The notes beneath the pieces were generated by a model. That model was not told the origin of the DNA, searched no databases, and was given only the letters and a program-made list of their open reading frames with translations. Source: Anaerolineae bacterium (GTDB lineage Bacteria > Chloroflexota > Anaerolineae > Aggregatilineales > Aggregatilineaceae). From it: a stretch of DNA of 54,994 nt. The position numbers and the translations under genes were made by a program. Location: positions 1-54,994 of the forward strand of contig JAHDWP010000022.1 in the NCBI GenBank assembly GCA_023382715.1. The letters run 5' to 3'. Positions 37,534-45,345 of this stretch are shown piece by piece (position 1 is the stretch's first letter; the number at the start of each line of letters is the position of its first letter).

Positions 37534-37609
37534 TTTGCGTCCGGCGCGGTATAATCCACCCCAGCGCCGCCGGAATCGCCACGCGTTCCCGGCGCAAAGG
37601 ACGACGCTC

Positions 37610-38653
37610 ATGCTCAAGATCGCCGTGTTCGGCTTTTACAGCCCCGACCAGTCGCGCCCTGCCGCGACCGACGGCTCGCCCTACCTCTCGCCAATCACAA
37701 CGGAGGAGTTCATGCGCACCGTCTGGGCGCTGGAGCCGGAGGAGCGGCGCGTGGGCGGCGCGCCGGACGCGCCCTGCTTCGTCAAGTTGACCACGCTGAC
37801 CACCCAGCCGGTGTACGTGCAGCGGCTCAGCGACGAGATGGCGCACGGCGCGGGCCTGCTGGCCTATGACGGCTACATCGCCATCATTGACGCGGTCAAG
37901 ATTCTGGCGCCGCGCGCCATTCGTAACGCGCTGCGCCGTCTGCGCGCGCAACACTCTGCCGCTCATCTGATCATCGCCGCCGGGCGACAGCACGAGCCAG
38001 ACGCCTTCTCCTCCGACGAGATTCGCCAGATGCTCGGCCTCAGCGCCTCACTGCCGATCATGCCCTACGTGCCGGGCGAGCCGAAGACGGTGCATCGCCT
38101 GGTCCGGCGCCTGGTGCGCTACATAGACAACCCGGATCGCCTTCCGCCGCCGATTTTCGCTGGCGAACCGGCCTTTGTCCCGCCAGCCCTGGCCCCTGAC
38201 GACGACGCGACCCTCGCGCCCCAGGTGACGCCCTCGCCCGCGCCGCGCGTCGAGCGCCTGGATCACGTCGCCATCGCCGTGAGCGATCTGGAACGCGCGC
38301 TGGCCTTTTACCAGGAGTCGCTCGGCTTCCGGCTCCTGGGCCAGATTGACCTGCCCGGTGACGATCCGCCGCGCACTGTCGCGCATCTGGATACCGGGCG
38401 CGGCATGCTGGCGCTGGTCAGCGGCGCAGATGACCGGGCGGAAGCCGGCGGAGACACGCGCCCCGGCCCGCTCTACGTCGCGCTGCGCGTGACCGGGCTG
38501 GAGGCTATCGTCGCGCGGCTGGCGCAGGCCGGAGTCGCCGTGCGCAGCGCGCCGGTGAGTACGAATTACGGTGTGCGCATGGCCGTGGTCGCCGACCCGG
38601 ACGGCACGCCGATCCGGCTTGTCGAAGGCGACTTTGTCTATTCACGACGCTAG
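37610..38653 (+). CDS. Degenerate small-GTPase-like domain fused to a glyoxalase/VOC domain
   Basis: A 347-residue protein. Residues about 60-180 follow the second half of a Ras/MglA/ARF-like fold: AYDGYIAIIDAVKILAPRAIRNALRRL, HLIIAAGRQHEPDAFSSDEIRQML, then MPYVPGEPKTVHRLVRRLV. However, the P-loop (GFYSPDQSRP near residue 8) and NKxD (AGRQHEPD) are not conserved, so GTP binding is unlikely. Residues about 220-345 are a VOC domain (LDHVAIAVSDLERALAFYQESLGF, AVVADPDGTPIRLVEG) with glyoxalase-like metal ligands His/Glu. The start at 37610 has AAAGGA upstream; the frame is open further up through the IS remnant. The function is unknown. Confidence 0.65.
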   Translation: MLKIAVFGFYSPDQSRPAATDGSPYLSPITTEEFMRTVWALEPEERRVGGAPDAPCFVKLTTLTTQPVYVQRLSDEMAHGAGLLAYDGYIAIIDAVKILAPRAIRNALRRLRAQHSAAHLIIAAGRQHEPDAFSSDEIRQMLGLSASLPIMPYVPGEPKTVHRLVRRLVRYIDNPDRLPPPIFAGEPAFVPPALAPDDDATLAPQVTPSPAPRVERLDHVAIAVSDLERALAFYQESLGFRLLGQIDLPGDDPPRTVAHLDTGRGMLALVSGADDRAEAGGDTRPGPLYVALRVTGLEAIVARLAQAGVAVRSAPVSTNYGVRMAVVADPDGTPIRLVEGDFVYSRR

Positions 38654-38723
38654 CGAGCCTCAGCACTGATAACCGACTGACACCTGGCAACCCACAACAC
38701 CCCAAAAGGACGCTCACAGAGCC

Positions 38724-39554
38724 ATGACATACTATCCCACTGCGAACGGGCTTTTCCCGCAGGATTACCACGTGCACACCGAGGCGAGCTGCGACTGCCG
38801 GGCGACGATGGCCGAGATGTGCCGCAGCGCCGTGCAGCAGGGCATCGCCGAGATCGCCTTCACCGATCATTTCGACCCTAAGCTCGGAGACCTGTGCTAC
38901 GGCTACTACCACCCAGAACGCTACTTCGCCGCGCTGGAAGCGGCCCGCCGCGAGTTTGAGCCGCAGGGCCTGACTATCCGCGCCGGGATCGAGCTGGGCG
39001 AGTATCACCTGTTCCACGCGGACATGGCGCCGGTGCTGGCCGCCTGGCCCTACGATTTCGTGCTGGGCAGCCTGCACTGGGTGGGCGACCAGATTGTGTT
39101 CGACAGGGAGTATTTCCGCACGAATGGCCCGCACGATTCCTTCGCCCGCTATTTCATCGAGCTGGAGCGGCTGGCTCGCTTCGGCGGCTTCGACGTGCTC
39201 TCACACCCGGACGTAGTCAAGCGCGTCGGCTATTTCGCAGTGGGCGGCTTCGACATCCGCCAGTGGGAAGACCTGGTGCGCCCGGTCTGGCGCGCCTGCA
39301 TCGAGAACGGCATCGGCATCGAGATCAACACATCATCGCTGCGCAGCGGCGTCGGTGAGGTGCACCCCGGCCCGGAGTCGCTGCGCTGGTACCGCGAGAT
39401 GGGCGGCGAAATCCTGACCATCGGCAGCGACAGTCACCGGCCCGATCATGTCGGGGCGGGGTTGAGCGAGGCCCTGGACGTGGCGCGGGCCGCGGGCTTC
39501 AGCCGGCTGACCAGCTTCGAGGGGCGGCGCATTGCGCGCTGGATTCCGATCTAG
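38724..39554 (+). CDS. PHP-family phosphoesterase (histidinol-phosphatase-like)
   Basis: A 276-residue metal-dependent phosphoesterase. The PHP motifs are complete: DYHVHTEASCD (HxH, about residue 15), EIAFTDHFDP (TDH, about 50), the Glu in IELGEYH, LSHPDVV (about 158) and IGSDSHRPDHVG near the C-terminus. This set and the length match the histidinol-phosphate phosphatase branch (HisJ/HisK) and would complete a step of the pathway served by hisA and hisH, 36 kb away. Other PHP phosphatases share these motifs. It lies just upstream of the duplicated glgB 3' end. Confidence 0.8.
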   Translation: MTYYPTANGLFPQDYHVHTEASCDCRATMAEMCRSAVQQGIAEIAFTDHFDPKLGDLCYGYYHPERYFAALEAARREFEPQGLTIRAGIELGEYHLFHADMAPVLAAWPYDFVLGSLHWVGDQIVFDREYFRTNGPHDSFARYFIELERLARFGGFDVLSHPDVVKRVGYFAVGGFDIRQWEDLVRPVWRACIENGIGIEINTSSLRSGVGEVHPGPESLRWYREMGGEILTIGSDSHRPDHVGAGLSEALDVARAAGFSRLTSFEGRRIARWIPI

Positions 39555-39634
39555 GCGCTCGCGGAAGCGAGGGCGTTAGCCCAGGGCAGCAGTGTCGGGA
39601 ATGCGCCGGGTTAGCGAACGGTGACCCCCGCTTC

Positions 39635-39720
39635 CCGTCTACTCCCCCTCCCGCTTGAGCACGACCATCCCCAGCGGCGGAATCGTCAGGCTGAGGCTCT
39701 GCGACCAGCGGTGCCAGGGG
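39635..39720. repeat. 86-bp direct repeat, displaced copy of the glgB 3' end
   Basis: Identical over all 86 bp to 40898-40983, exactly 1263 bp away in the same orientation. It covers the last 27 or so glgB codons, the stop codon and 4 bp beyond, but is not connected to the rest of glgB. It marks the far edge of the DUF3800 cassette. Confidence 0.95.
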
Positions 39721-39740
39721 GAGAAACAGACTCGGTTCTG

Positions 39741-39874
39741 GGGTGCGTGCAAAATCTGTCAGGCGGTAGGGGCGCTGCTCTGCTGCGCCCCCGGGGGGGC
39801 GTATTGCAATACGCCCACACAGGCCTCACCTCGTTGGGTGTCAAGCAAATCGCTGACAACCTTTGCACGCACCC
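39741..39874. repeat. Spacer element with inverted ends (family A, copy 4)
   Basis: The shortest copy (134 bp): it starts GGGTGCGTGCAAAATCTGTC and ends CTGACAACCTTTGCACGCACCC. Inside are GGGGCG...CGCCCC and CGTATTGCAATACG inverted repeats. It lies inside the glgB-associated cassette, 20 bp from the displaced 86-bp repeat. Confidence 0.8.
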
Positions 39875-39990
39875 CGGTTCTGGAATCACTTCCTGATCTC
39901 AGTCTTTTGACGTATAATATACATAATCCGTTTTTACGGAGCTGGATCGCCCGCAGGGGCGAGCGTAAGAGAGCCTGGAAACAGGCTTTC

Positions 39991-40827
39991 TTATTTCTGC
40001 GGCTTCGGGAAAACCACAAATCCATATCCTTCCGCCCGGCCATCATACAAATGGCGGTTGAACTTCGATTGAGCGACTTCCGCCAGTTGTTGCCCAAACG
40101 TGGTAGCACTTGGCTTTGTCAAACCATACTGATGCAGTACCCATTGCTTGACCGGATGAGCCAAGATGTCGGCCAATTGCAGCCCCGCGATGTTGGCGCG
40201 TTTGTCCTTGAGCTTCAACTGTCGGGACGAAAGAGCCGTCTGGAAAGGGCTTGCTTTCACCAGCCAGGCACCCCGCTCGTAGATGCGCGTATACGACTCG
40301 GCCAATAGACGGTCCTCCTTTGTCCCACGTGCTTCCGCCATCACGTCCCCAATGCGGTTGATATGGTTCAAATAACCCACGTACCTCTGGAGCAGAAAAC
40401 CTAGCCCCAGGTGATAGGGATGCGCCGCAGCGTCGCCGTAAGCTGCCTGTAGCGCCTGTTTGTCAATAACTACAACTACCATCTTGAACTGAGCTTGCTC
40501 AATAACCCGAAGCAGATCGGTGTCGAAGGCTTCGCGCCTCTCTTCATCTCTCAGAACTTTGAACGCACGCCGCGCATTGACCATATCTTCCCGGTGCAGG
40601 ATAACAGGTTCGTCGGGGTGATGTGGCAAGTGGTCGTATTTCAACGTCTCAAGGGCCTGATGGAAGTGCAGGTAGTCGGGGTTGCGGAACCAGCATCCAA
40701 GCAGCGCCAAGAAACGATGTGATAGCTCTTCAGTCTGCCGATAGACGTGATCGCCCGACTCATCTAGATACAGCCGGTAACGATTCTCAAAATCGCTGGG
40801 CCGTGAAGGTGGATCGGCATCGCTCAT
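39991..40827 (-). CDS. DUF3800 protein
   Basis: A 278-residue protein of the DUF3800 family. Its acidic active-site-like motifs are YLDESGDHV (about residue 19), ILHREDM (about 75), VVVVIDKQA (about 118) and GLQLADILAHPV (about 215). These suggest an RNase H-like fold nuclease. Members are common in mobile DNA and defence islands; their reaction is not firmly known. The gene is AT-richer than its neighbours and lies between two identical 86-bp copies of the glgB 3' end, in the same orientation as glgB. No Shine-Dalgarno is obvious at the ATG. Confidence 0.8.
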   Translation of the reverse strand: MSDADPPSRPSDFENRYRLYLDESGDHVYRQTEELSHRFLALLGCWFRNPDYLHFHQALETLKYDHLPHHPDEPVILHREDMVNARRAFKVLRDEERREAFDTDLLRVIEQAQFKMVVVVIDKQALQAAYGDAAAHPYHLGLGFLLQRYVGYLNHINRIGDVMAEARGTKEDRLLAESYTRIYERGAWLVKASPFQTALSSRQLKLKDKRANIAGLQLADILAHPVKQWVLHQYGLTKPSATTFGQQLAEVAQSKFNRHLYDGRAEGYGFVVFPKPQK

Positions 40828-40897
40828 GGGTGGGCATCCACGCTAAATGAGCAAACCCCAAAATAGACAGGGCATTTCCTTCTTGACGACGAACTGG

Positions 40898-40983
40898 CCG
40901 TCTACTCCCCCTCCCGCTTGAGCACGACCATCCCCAGCGGCGGAATCGTCAGGCTGAGGCTCTGCGACCAGCGGTGCCAGGGG
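40898..40983. repeat. 86-bp direct repeat, genuine 3' end of glgB
   Basis: This copy is contiguous with the rest of glgB and provides its stop codon (TAG at 40902-40904 on the minus strand). It is identical to 39635-39720. The interval between the copies, 39721-40897, holds the DUF3800 gene and a family A element. Confidence 0.95.
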
Positions 40984-43106
40984 ATCGGGTCGCTGGGCCT
41001 GCCGCCGAGGTTGCCCACGTTGCCCCCGCCGTACACGCTCGCATCGCTGTTGAGCAGCTCGCGGTAATAGCCGGGCTGCGGCACCCCGATGCGGTAGTCG
41101 TGGCGCGGCACCGGCGTGAAGTTGAGGGCCATCACCAGGCAGTCCGCGCGATCCTCGGCGTAGCGAACGTAGGTGTAGACGCTCTGTTCGGCGTCGTTGG
41201 CCTCGATCCACTCGAAGCCCGCTGGGTCGAAGTCGCGCTGCCACAGCGCCGGCTGCTCCCGGTAGAAGCGATTCAGCGCGCGCGCCCAGCGTTGCAGGCC
41301 CTGGTGCGTGGCGAAGTTCTCGACCAGGTGCCAGTCCAGGCTGCGCGCCTCGCTCCACTCGCGCCACTGCCCGAACTCCTGCCCCATGAACAGCAGCTTC
41401 TTGCCGGGGTGCGTGGCCTGGTAGCCGAGCAGCAGGCGCAGCGTGGCGAACTGTTGCCACCAGTCTCCGGGAATCTTGCTGATCAGCGCGCCCTTCATGT
41501 GCACCACTTCGTCGTGCGACAGCGACAGCACGAAGTTCTCGCTGAAGGCGTACATCAGCGAGAAGGTGAGCTGGTGATGGTGCCAGCGCCGGTAGATCGG
41601 CTCGCGGCGGATGTAGTCCAGCGTGTCGTGCATCCAGCCCATGTTCCACTTGAGGGTGAAGCCCAGCCCGCCCAGGTACGTCGGGCGCGAGACCATCGGC
41701 CAGGCTGTCGACTCCTCGGCGATGGTCAGGCAGCCGGGGCACTGGCTGTGAATCTCGGCGTTGGCTTCCTGCAGGAAGCGAATAGCCGCCAGGTTCTCGT
41801 TGCCGCCGTGCTCGTTGGGCACCCACTCGCCCGCCTCGCGCCCGAAGTCGAGGTAGATCATCGAGGAGACGGCGTCCACGCGCAGCGCGTCCACGTGAAA
41901 TTTCTTCAGCCAGAACAGGGCGTTGCTGATCAGGAAGTTGCGCACCTCGTTGCGGGCGTAGTTGAAGATGTAGGTGCCCCAGTGCGGGTGCTCGCCCTGG
42001 CGCGGATCGGCGTGCTCGTAGAGGTGCGTGCCGTCGAAGTAGCTGAGGGCGTGCCCGTCTTTGGGGAAGTGCGCCGGCACCCAGTCCACGATGACGCCGA
42101 TGCCGTGCTGGTGGCACTGGTCAATCAGGCGCATCAGGTCGTGCGGCGTCCCATAACGGCTGGTCGCGGCGAAGTAGCCGGTCACCTGGTAGCCCCACGA
42201 CATATCGAGCGCGTGCTCGGCGACGGGCATCAGCTCGATGTGCGTGTAGCCCATCTCCTGGACGTAAGGCACCAGCGTCTCGGCCAGCTCGCGGTAGGTC
42301 AGCCATTCCAGCCCGCCGGTCTTGCGCCGCCACGAGCCGAGATGCACCTCGTAGATGCTCATCGGCGCGCGCAGCGGGTCGCGCGTGGGGCGGGCTTCCA
42401 TCCAGGCCGCGTCGCCCCATTCGTAGCGGTCGAGGTCAACGACCAGCGAGGCCGTGCGCGGGCGCATCTCCTGGGCGAAGCCGTAGGGGTCGGTCTTCTG
42501 CGTCTGGTAGCCGCCGGTGCGCGTGCGCAGGTCGTATTTGTAGGCCGTCCACTCGTCCAGGCCGGGGATGAACAACTCCCAGATACCGGCGTCGGGGTGC
42601 AGGCGCATGGGGTGCACGCGCGCATCCCAGCCGTTGAAGTCGCCGATGACGCTGACACGGTAGGCGTTGGGCGCCCACACTGCGAAATGCACGCCGCGCA
42701 CGCCGTCCACTTCGCGCAGGTGCGCGCCCAGCCGCTCGTAGCTGGTGAAATGCCGCCCTTCGCTCAGCAGGTAGCGGTCGTAGTCCGTCAGCAGCGGGCC
42801 GAAGCGGTAGGGATCGTGCAGCATCTCCTCGCGCCCATCGTTTGCCTGGGCGACGAAATGATAGGGCGGGGGCGGCCATGCCGCTTCCAGCGTGACGGCG
42901 AAGAAGCCGCCTTCGTCCAGGCGGGTCATGGGCAGGCGCGCGCCGTCCCGCTCGTCCACCAGGGTCAGCGCCGCTGCCGTCGGGAGAAAGGCGCGCACCG
43001 CGATCTCCCCCTCTCCGGCGGGGTGCGGGCCGAGCAGGGCGAACGGGTCGCCGTGATCGCCGCTGAGCAGGTTGCGGATGGCATCCGGGTGCAGATCAGG
43101 GGTCAT
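40902..43106 (-). CDS. glgB: 1,4-alpha-glucan branching enzyme GlgB
   Basis: A 734-residue GH13 enzyme that forms alpha-1,6 branches in glycogen. An N-terminal CBM48-type domain is at about 15-105, and a second at about 115-215 (FAVWAPNAYRVSVIGDFNGWD). The catalytic barrel contains the nucleophile Asp in LRVDAVSSM (about residue 409), the acid Glu in IAEEST (about 460) and the HDEVVHMKG block (about 530). The C-terminal beta domain ends VVLKREGE. The length is typical for GlgB. The last 86 bp of the gene (with stop) are duplicated downstream on the far side of the DUF3800 insert. No other glg genes are present. Confidence 0.96.
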   Translation of the reverse strand: MTPDLHPDAIRNLLSGDHGDPFALLGPHPAGEGEIAVRAFLPTAAALTLVDERDGARLPMTRLDEGGFFAVTLEAAWPPPPYHFVAQANDGREEMLHDPYRFGPLLTDYDRYLLSEGRHFTSYERLGAHLREVDGVRGVHFAVWAPNAYRVSVIGDFNGWDARVHPMRLHPDAGIWELFIPGLDEWTAYKYDLRTRTGGYQTQKTDPYGFAQEMRPRTASLVVDLDRYEWGDAAWMEARPTRDPLRAPMSIYEVHLGSWRRKTGGLEWLTYRELAETLVPYVQEMGYTHIELMPVAEHALDMSWGYQVTGYFAATSRYGTPHDLMRLIDQCHQHGIGVIVDWVPAHFPKDGHALSYFDGTHLYEHADPRQGEHPHWGTYIFNYARNEVRNFLISNALFWLKKFHVDALRVDAVSSMIYLDFGREAGEWVPNEHGGNENLAAIRFLQEANAEIHSQCPGCLTIAEESTAWPMVSRPTYLGGLGFTLKWNMGWMHDTLDYIRREPIYRRWHHHQLTFSLMYAFSENFVLSLSHDEVVHMKGALISKIPGDWWQQFATLRLLLGYQATHPGKKLLFMGQEFGQWREWSEARSLDWHLVENFATHQGLQRWARALNRFYREQPALWQRDFDPAGFEWIEANDAEQSVYTYVRYAEDRADCLVMALNFTPVPRHDYRIGVPQPGYYRELLNSDASVYGGGNVGNLGGRPSDPIPWHRWSQSLSLTIPPLGMVVLKREGE

Positions 43107-43205
43107 GAAGGGCTTGCTCCAGGCTCACACAGGCTCGCTGTGGGGCGGACGGTTGCCGCCAGTATACCCTTGCGGGCAACGCCTGGGTAGGCCGGAGCTG
43201 ACTGC

Positions 43206-43396
43206 GGGTGCGTGCAAAGGCTGACAGCGACTCGCCGGGCGCAGGACAGTGAACTCACCCCCAGCCGCGCTACGCTTGGCTTGTCCCCTCTCCGTATCGG
43301 AGAGGGGGCAGCGCGGCGCTGACGCGCCGCGCGGGGGTGAGGTAAACCAGGGAGCAGCGGAGCAGCATCCCCGCCTGACAGGTTTTGCACGCGCCC
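43206..43396. repeat. Spacer element with inverted GGGTGCGTGCAAA ends (family A, copy 2)
   Basis: A 191-bp near-duplicate of 25025-25214: GGGTGCGTGCAAAGGCTGAC at the left, CTGACAGGTTTTGCACGCGCCC at the right, with the same internal GAGAGGGG hairpin and GCGCTGACGCGCCGCGCGG segment. It fills the spacer between glgB and the Ser/Thr kinase gene. Confidence 0.8.
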
Positions 43397-43398
43397 GC

Positions 43399-45030
43399 TC
43401 ACTGCACGAAGAAAGTCACCTGCGCTGGCTCGCTGGCCTGCGTCCCGCTATAGGCGATCACCGTCAATTCGTGCGTGCCGGTGCTGTTGGCCGAGTAGGC
43501 GAACCAGCCCTGGAACGCCTTCTCCCCGCTGCCCTCGATGGTGTTGAGCACCTGCCCGAAGCGGCGCAGCTCGATGCGCGTGATGCCGTCGGCGGCGCTG
43601 ACGGTGAACTGCACGGAAACCAGGCTCCCCAACTGGAGCGTCGCCCCATTCGCCGGAGCCGTGATCGTCAGCAGGGGGCGGGCAGCGGGCGCGGCGATTG
43701 TGGCAGTGGCGGCGGGCGCGCCAGGGCCGGAATCGAGTAGCAGTGCGCTGATCAGCACGATGCCCGCCATCACGATCAGCGCGGCGATCAGGACGGCGGC
43801 GATGGTCAGCAGACGCCCAAATCCACCGCCCGGCGGCCCAACGGTCCGCGCCGGCTCCGGCGCGCGGTAGGGCGGCGCGTAGCCGGTGATCAGCGGCGTT
43901 GAGGGCCGCGGCACGGACTGCGCAGGGGCCTGGTAAGGCGGCGCGCTGTAGGTGGGCGGAGAGCTAGCCGCCGGGGAATGGCGTCCGAATGGAGTCGCGC
44001 GCCGCGCCGGCGGCATGGTCTCGGCAGGGGGTAGCGGCGGGCGCACAGCGCGGTTGGTCAGCGCCATATCCGGCTGATCGGCGTCGTCCGCATGGGCCAG
44101 CAGGTCTTCTTCGGCCAGCGCGTCGGCCAGGTCTGCGTCGAGGGGCGAGTCGAGCGATTCGGGTGGCGCGTCGAAAACGGTCTGCTCCGGCAGGCGAGCG
44201 GGGAAGTTGAGCGCCCGGTCGAGGTCGCGCGCCAGGTCGCCCGCCGAGCCATAGCGCGCGCGGCGGTCTTTGGCCAGCGCTCGCCGCAGCACCAGTTCGG
44301 CGGCGGGCGGCAGGGCAGGGTTGATCTGGCGGACGGGCGTCGGCTGCTGGTCGAGATGCTGATACATCAGCCCGTGCGGAGTCTCGGCAGCGAAGGGCAC
44401 CTTCCCGGCGAGCATCTGGTAGACCATCACGCCCAGCGCGTAGACATCGGTGCGCCCGTCCACCGGCTCCGAGCGCCATTGCTCCGGGGCCATGTAGGTC
44501 GGCGTGCCCATCACGGCGTTCGGCGCGGTCAGGCCGGTGAAGACGCCGCCGACGATCAGCTTGGCGATGCCGAAGTCGGTCAGAAAGACGCGGTCGCGCC
44601 CCTCCAGCAGGACGTTGGTCGGCTTGAGGTCGCGGTGCACGATGCCGTGCCGGTGCGCATAGTCGAGCGCGTCGGCAATCTGCCCGGTTATCTGAGAGAC
44701 GCGCGCGAGAGGCAGCGGCCTGCCATGCAGCTCGTCACCCAGCGTGCCGCCCTCGATCAGGCGCATCGCCAGGAAGGTGTACGACCCCACGCGCCCGAAG
44801 TCGAAGACCGGCAGAATGTGCGGATGCTGAAGCTGGGCGATGATGCGCGCTTCGCGCTCGAAGCGGGCGCTGAACTCGGCGTCGCTGGCCAGGCTCGGCG
44901 ACAGCACTTTGATGGCTACGAAGCGCTCCATGCTCGGCTGGTAGGCGCGATAAACCATCGCCATGCCGCCCTTACCCAGCAGGCTGTGCAGCTCGTACTG
45001 CCCGATGGTCGTCCCGGAGAGGTCTTGCAT
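43399..45030 (-). CDS. PknB-type Ser/Thr protein kinase with extracytoplasmic domain
   Basis: A 543-residue protein. The Hanks-type kinase is at residues about 10-270, with G-loop LLGKGGMAMVYRAY, VAIKVL lysine, HRDLKPTN (about 128-135), DFGIAKL (about 152) and MAPEQW. A Pro-rich linker follows, then a membrane helix at about 405-431 (LLTIAAVLIAALIVMAGIVLI). The outer Ig-like domain is at about 450-543 (TITAPANGATLQLGSLVSVQF). The cytoplasmic kinase would be controlled by the external domain and may feed FHA proteins such as 5621-6100. The start MQDLSGTT is chosen over an upstream in-frame ATG at 45063. PASTA repeats are absent. Confidence 0.9.
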   Translation of the reverse strand: MQDLSGTTIGQYELHSLLGKGGMAMVYRAYQPSMERFVAIKVLSPSLASDAEFSARFEREARIIAQLQHPHILPVFDFGRVGSYTFLAMRLIEGGTLGDELHGRPLPLARVSQITGQIADALDYAHRHGIVHRDLKPTNVLLEGRDRVFLTDFGIAKLIVGGVFTGLTAPNAVMGTPTYMAPEQWRSEPVDGRTDVYALGVMVYQMLAGKVPFAAETPHGLMYQHLDQQPTPVRQINPALPPAAELVLRRALAKDRRARYGSAGDLARDLDRALNFPARLPEQTVFDAPPESLDSPLDADLADALAEEDLLAHADDADQPDMALTNRAVRPPLPPAETMPPARRATPFGRHSPAASSPPTYSAPPYQAPAQSVPRPSTPLITGYAPPYRAPEPARTVGPPGGGFGRLLTIAAVLIAALIVMAGIVLISALLLDSGPGAPAATATIAAPAARPLLTITAPANGATLQLGSLVSVQFTVSAADGITRIELRRFGQVLNTIEGSGEKAFQGWFAYSANSTGTHELTVIAYSGTQASEPAQVTFFVQ

Positions 45031-45132
45031 GAATGCCCACCCCGATCGGTGCGCACAGATCACCTGCCCGCTATTGTACCCGATCTTCGGCGGCGCTCAC
45101 GCCCCAACGAATGGGGGAGCGAATCAAGCAGA

Positions 45133-45159
45133 CTTCCGAAGTTTTGAGAACTTCGGAAG
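45133..45159. repeat. Perfect 11-bp inverted repeat CTTCCGAAGTT / AACTTCGGAAG
   Basis: A strong hairpin (5-nt loop TTGAG) about 100 bp upstream of the kinase start. Imperfect relatives occur at 14467-14478 and 49959-49991. It is not followed by T runs, so it is a dispersed motif rather than a terminator. Confidence 0.65.
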
Positions 45160-45197
45160 CCTTGCCCTGTCCAGGGCCTAGCTGACCGCTGATCGCT

Positions 45198-45341
45198 GAG
45201 ATGTCGTGCGCCTGCCTTTGCCCCCCATCCCCGACCCTTCCCCCACGAGGGGGGAAGGGAGCAGAGCGCCGGCCCCAAGCCCTTCCCTCCTTGTGAGGAA
45301 GGGGTTTGGGGTGGGGGAAAACAGCTTCTCATATGGTCTCT
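45198..45341. repeat. GC-rich spacer repeat, family B copy 2
   Basis: This is an inverted relative of 18295-18440. On the minus strand it reads AGAGACCATATGAGAAGCT through CCTCGTGGGGGAAGGG to GGCAGGCGCACGACATCTC. It is non-coding and fills the spacer between the kinase gene start and the 3' end of the beta-propeller gene. Confidence 0.75.
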
Positions 45342-45345
45342 GACT

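Noticed and set aside
37259-37609. N-terminal extension of the GTPase-like/VOC gene through the IS remnant
   Set aside because: That stretch is antisense to transposase codons; the ATG at 37610 has a good ribosome site.
40974-43190. 738-codon plus-strand frame opposite glgB
   Set aside because: Shadow frame; glgB is unambiguous.
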